In this document: in pieces, positions 5,729 to 5,880 of the stretch
Layout of the letters: every line of letters begins with the position of its first letter
How positions within the stretch are numbered: position 1 is the first letter of the stretch
NCBI GenBank assembly: GCA_030152985.1
Contig: JASLIE010000119.1
Span: 1-5,880 of the forward strand
DNA from: Bacillaceae bacterium
GTDB taxonomy: Bacteria; Bacillota; Bacilli; Bacillales; Amphibacillaceae
Direction: 5' to 3'
Length of the DNA: 5,880 nucleotides
Position numbers and translations under genes: made by a program
The notes under the pieces: model-generated
Database searches by the model: none
What the model was told of the DNA's origin: nothing
Seen by the model: the letters and a program-made list of their open reading frames with translations, nothing else

Positions 5729-5880
5729 AATCACCTTACAAAAAAAGGGACATAAATTAACTGAAAGGCGCCAAGAGATTCTCAAGTTCTTTGCTAACAC
5801 AAACGGATATAAAAGTGCCAAAGATTTACACCTTCATATGCAAGATATTTATGAAGGGATAAGCTATGATACTGTTTACC
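5715..5880 (+). CDS. zur: zinc uptake regulator Zur (Fur family), 5' part only
   Basis: The first 55 codons of a Fur-family repressor are visible; the gene continues past the right edge. The start is ATG at 5715 with GAGGAG at 5704-5709, lying inside the end of znuB. The translation begins MKEAKITLQKKGHKLTERRQ and reaches GISYDTVY at 48-55, the start of the DNA-recognition helix conserved in Fur proteins. It resembles the N-terminus of B. subtilis Zur (GYKYTNKRE and GLSFDTIYRNL as I recall them) more than Fur or PerR. With zinc bound, Zur should repress this operon through the box at 3066-3082, a negative feedback loop. The metal-binding residues and the C-terminal dimer domain lie outside the window, so the Zur subtype rests on N-terminal similarity and context. 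Confidence 0.9.
   Translation, partial: MKEAKITLQKKGHKLTERRQEILKFFANTNGYKSAKDLHLHMQDIYEGISYDTVY

Noticed and set aside
1..5880. Mobile element, genomic island or CRISPR signs
   Set aside because: No transposase, integrase, long terminal inverted repeat, target duplication or regularly spaced repeats were seen, and base composition looks even by eye. A whole-genome comparison could still reveal transfer.

Overview
The window reads as chromosomal DNA of a low-GC Bacillota, most likely Bacillales or a relative. The evidence is AT-rich codon use, strong AGGAGG-type ribosome binding sites, TTG starts, a lipoprotein-type solute-binding protein, a CsoR repressor, and a Zur operator of the Bacillus TCGTAAT-N-ATTACGA type. 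Genus cannot be fixed from the sequence alone. Seven genes are present, six complete and one cut by the right edge. All belong to metal homeostasis.

Left half (minus strand, 2982 down to about 47): a copper-resistance operon in the order csoR - copA - copZ. CsoR senses Cu(I) and represses, CopA is a P1B-type ATPase that exports Cu(I), and CopZ is a small cytosolic chaperone that carries Cu(I). The two gaps are 11 nt each, and a hairpin with a T-tract (47-84) ends the operon. CopA's second N-terminal metal-binding domain has lost one cysteine of its CxxC pair.

Centre (2983-3121): a 139-bp divergent control region. A G-tract dyad consistent with a CsoR operator (3002-3026) overlaps the csoR promoter. 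A perfect Zur box (3066-3082) fills the spacer of the znuA promoter, and a degenerate second copy lies 23 bp upstream of it. Copper and zinc control are therefore packed head-to-head.

Right half (plus strand, 3122 to the edge): a zinc-uptake operon znuA - znuC - znuB - zur. ZnuA is a lipoprotein that captures Zn(II), ZnuB is the membrane channel, ZnuC is the ATPase, and Zur is the zinc-responsive repressor that probably silences its own operon when zinc is sufficient. The start of zur overlaps the end of znuB and the gene runs off the window at residue 55.

All genes belong to well-known families. I see no mobile element, CRISPR array, RNA gene or unknown system. The points worth a second look are the regulatory architecture, the degenerate CopA domain, and a likely Asp in place of Glu at the fourth zinc ligand of ZnuA.
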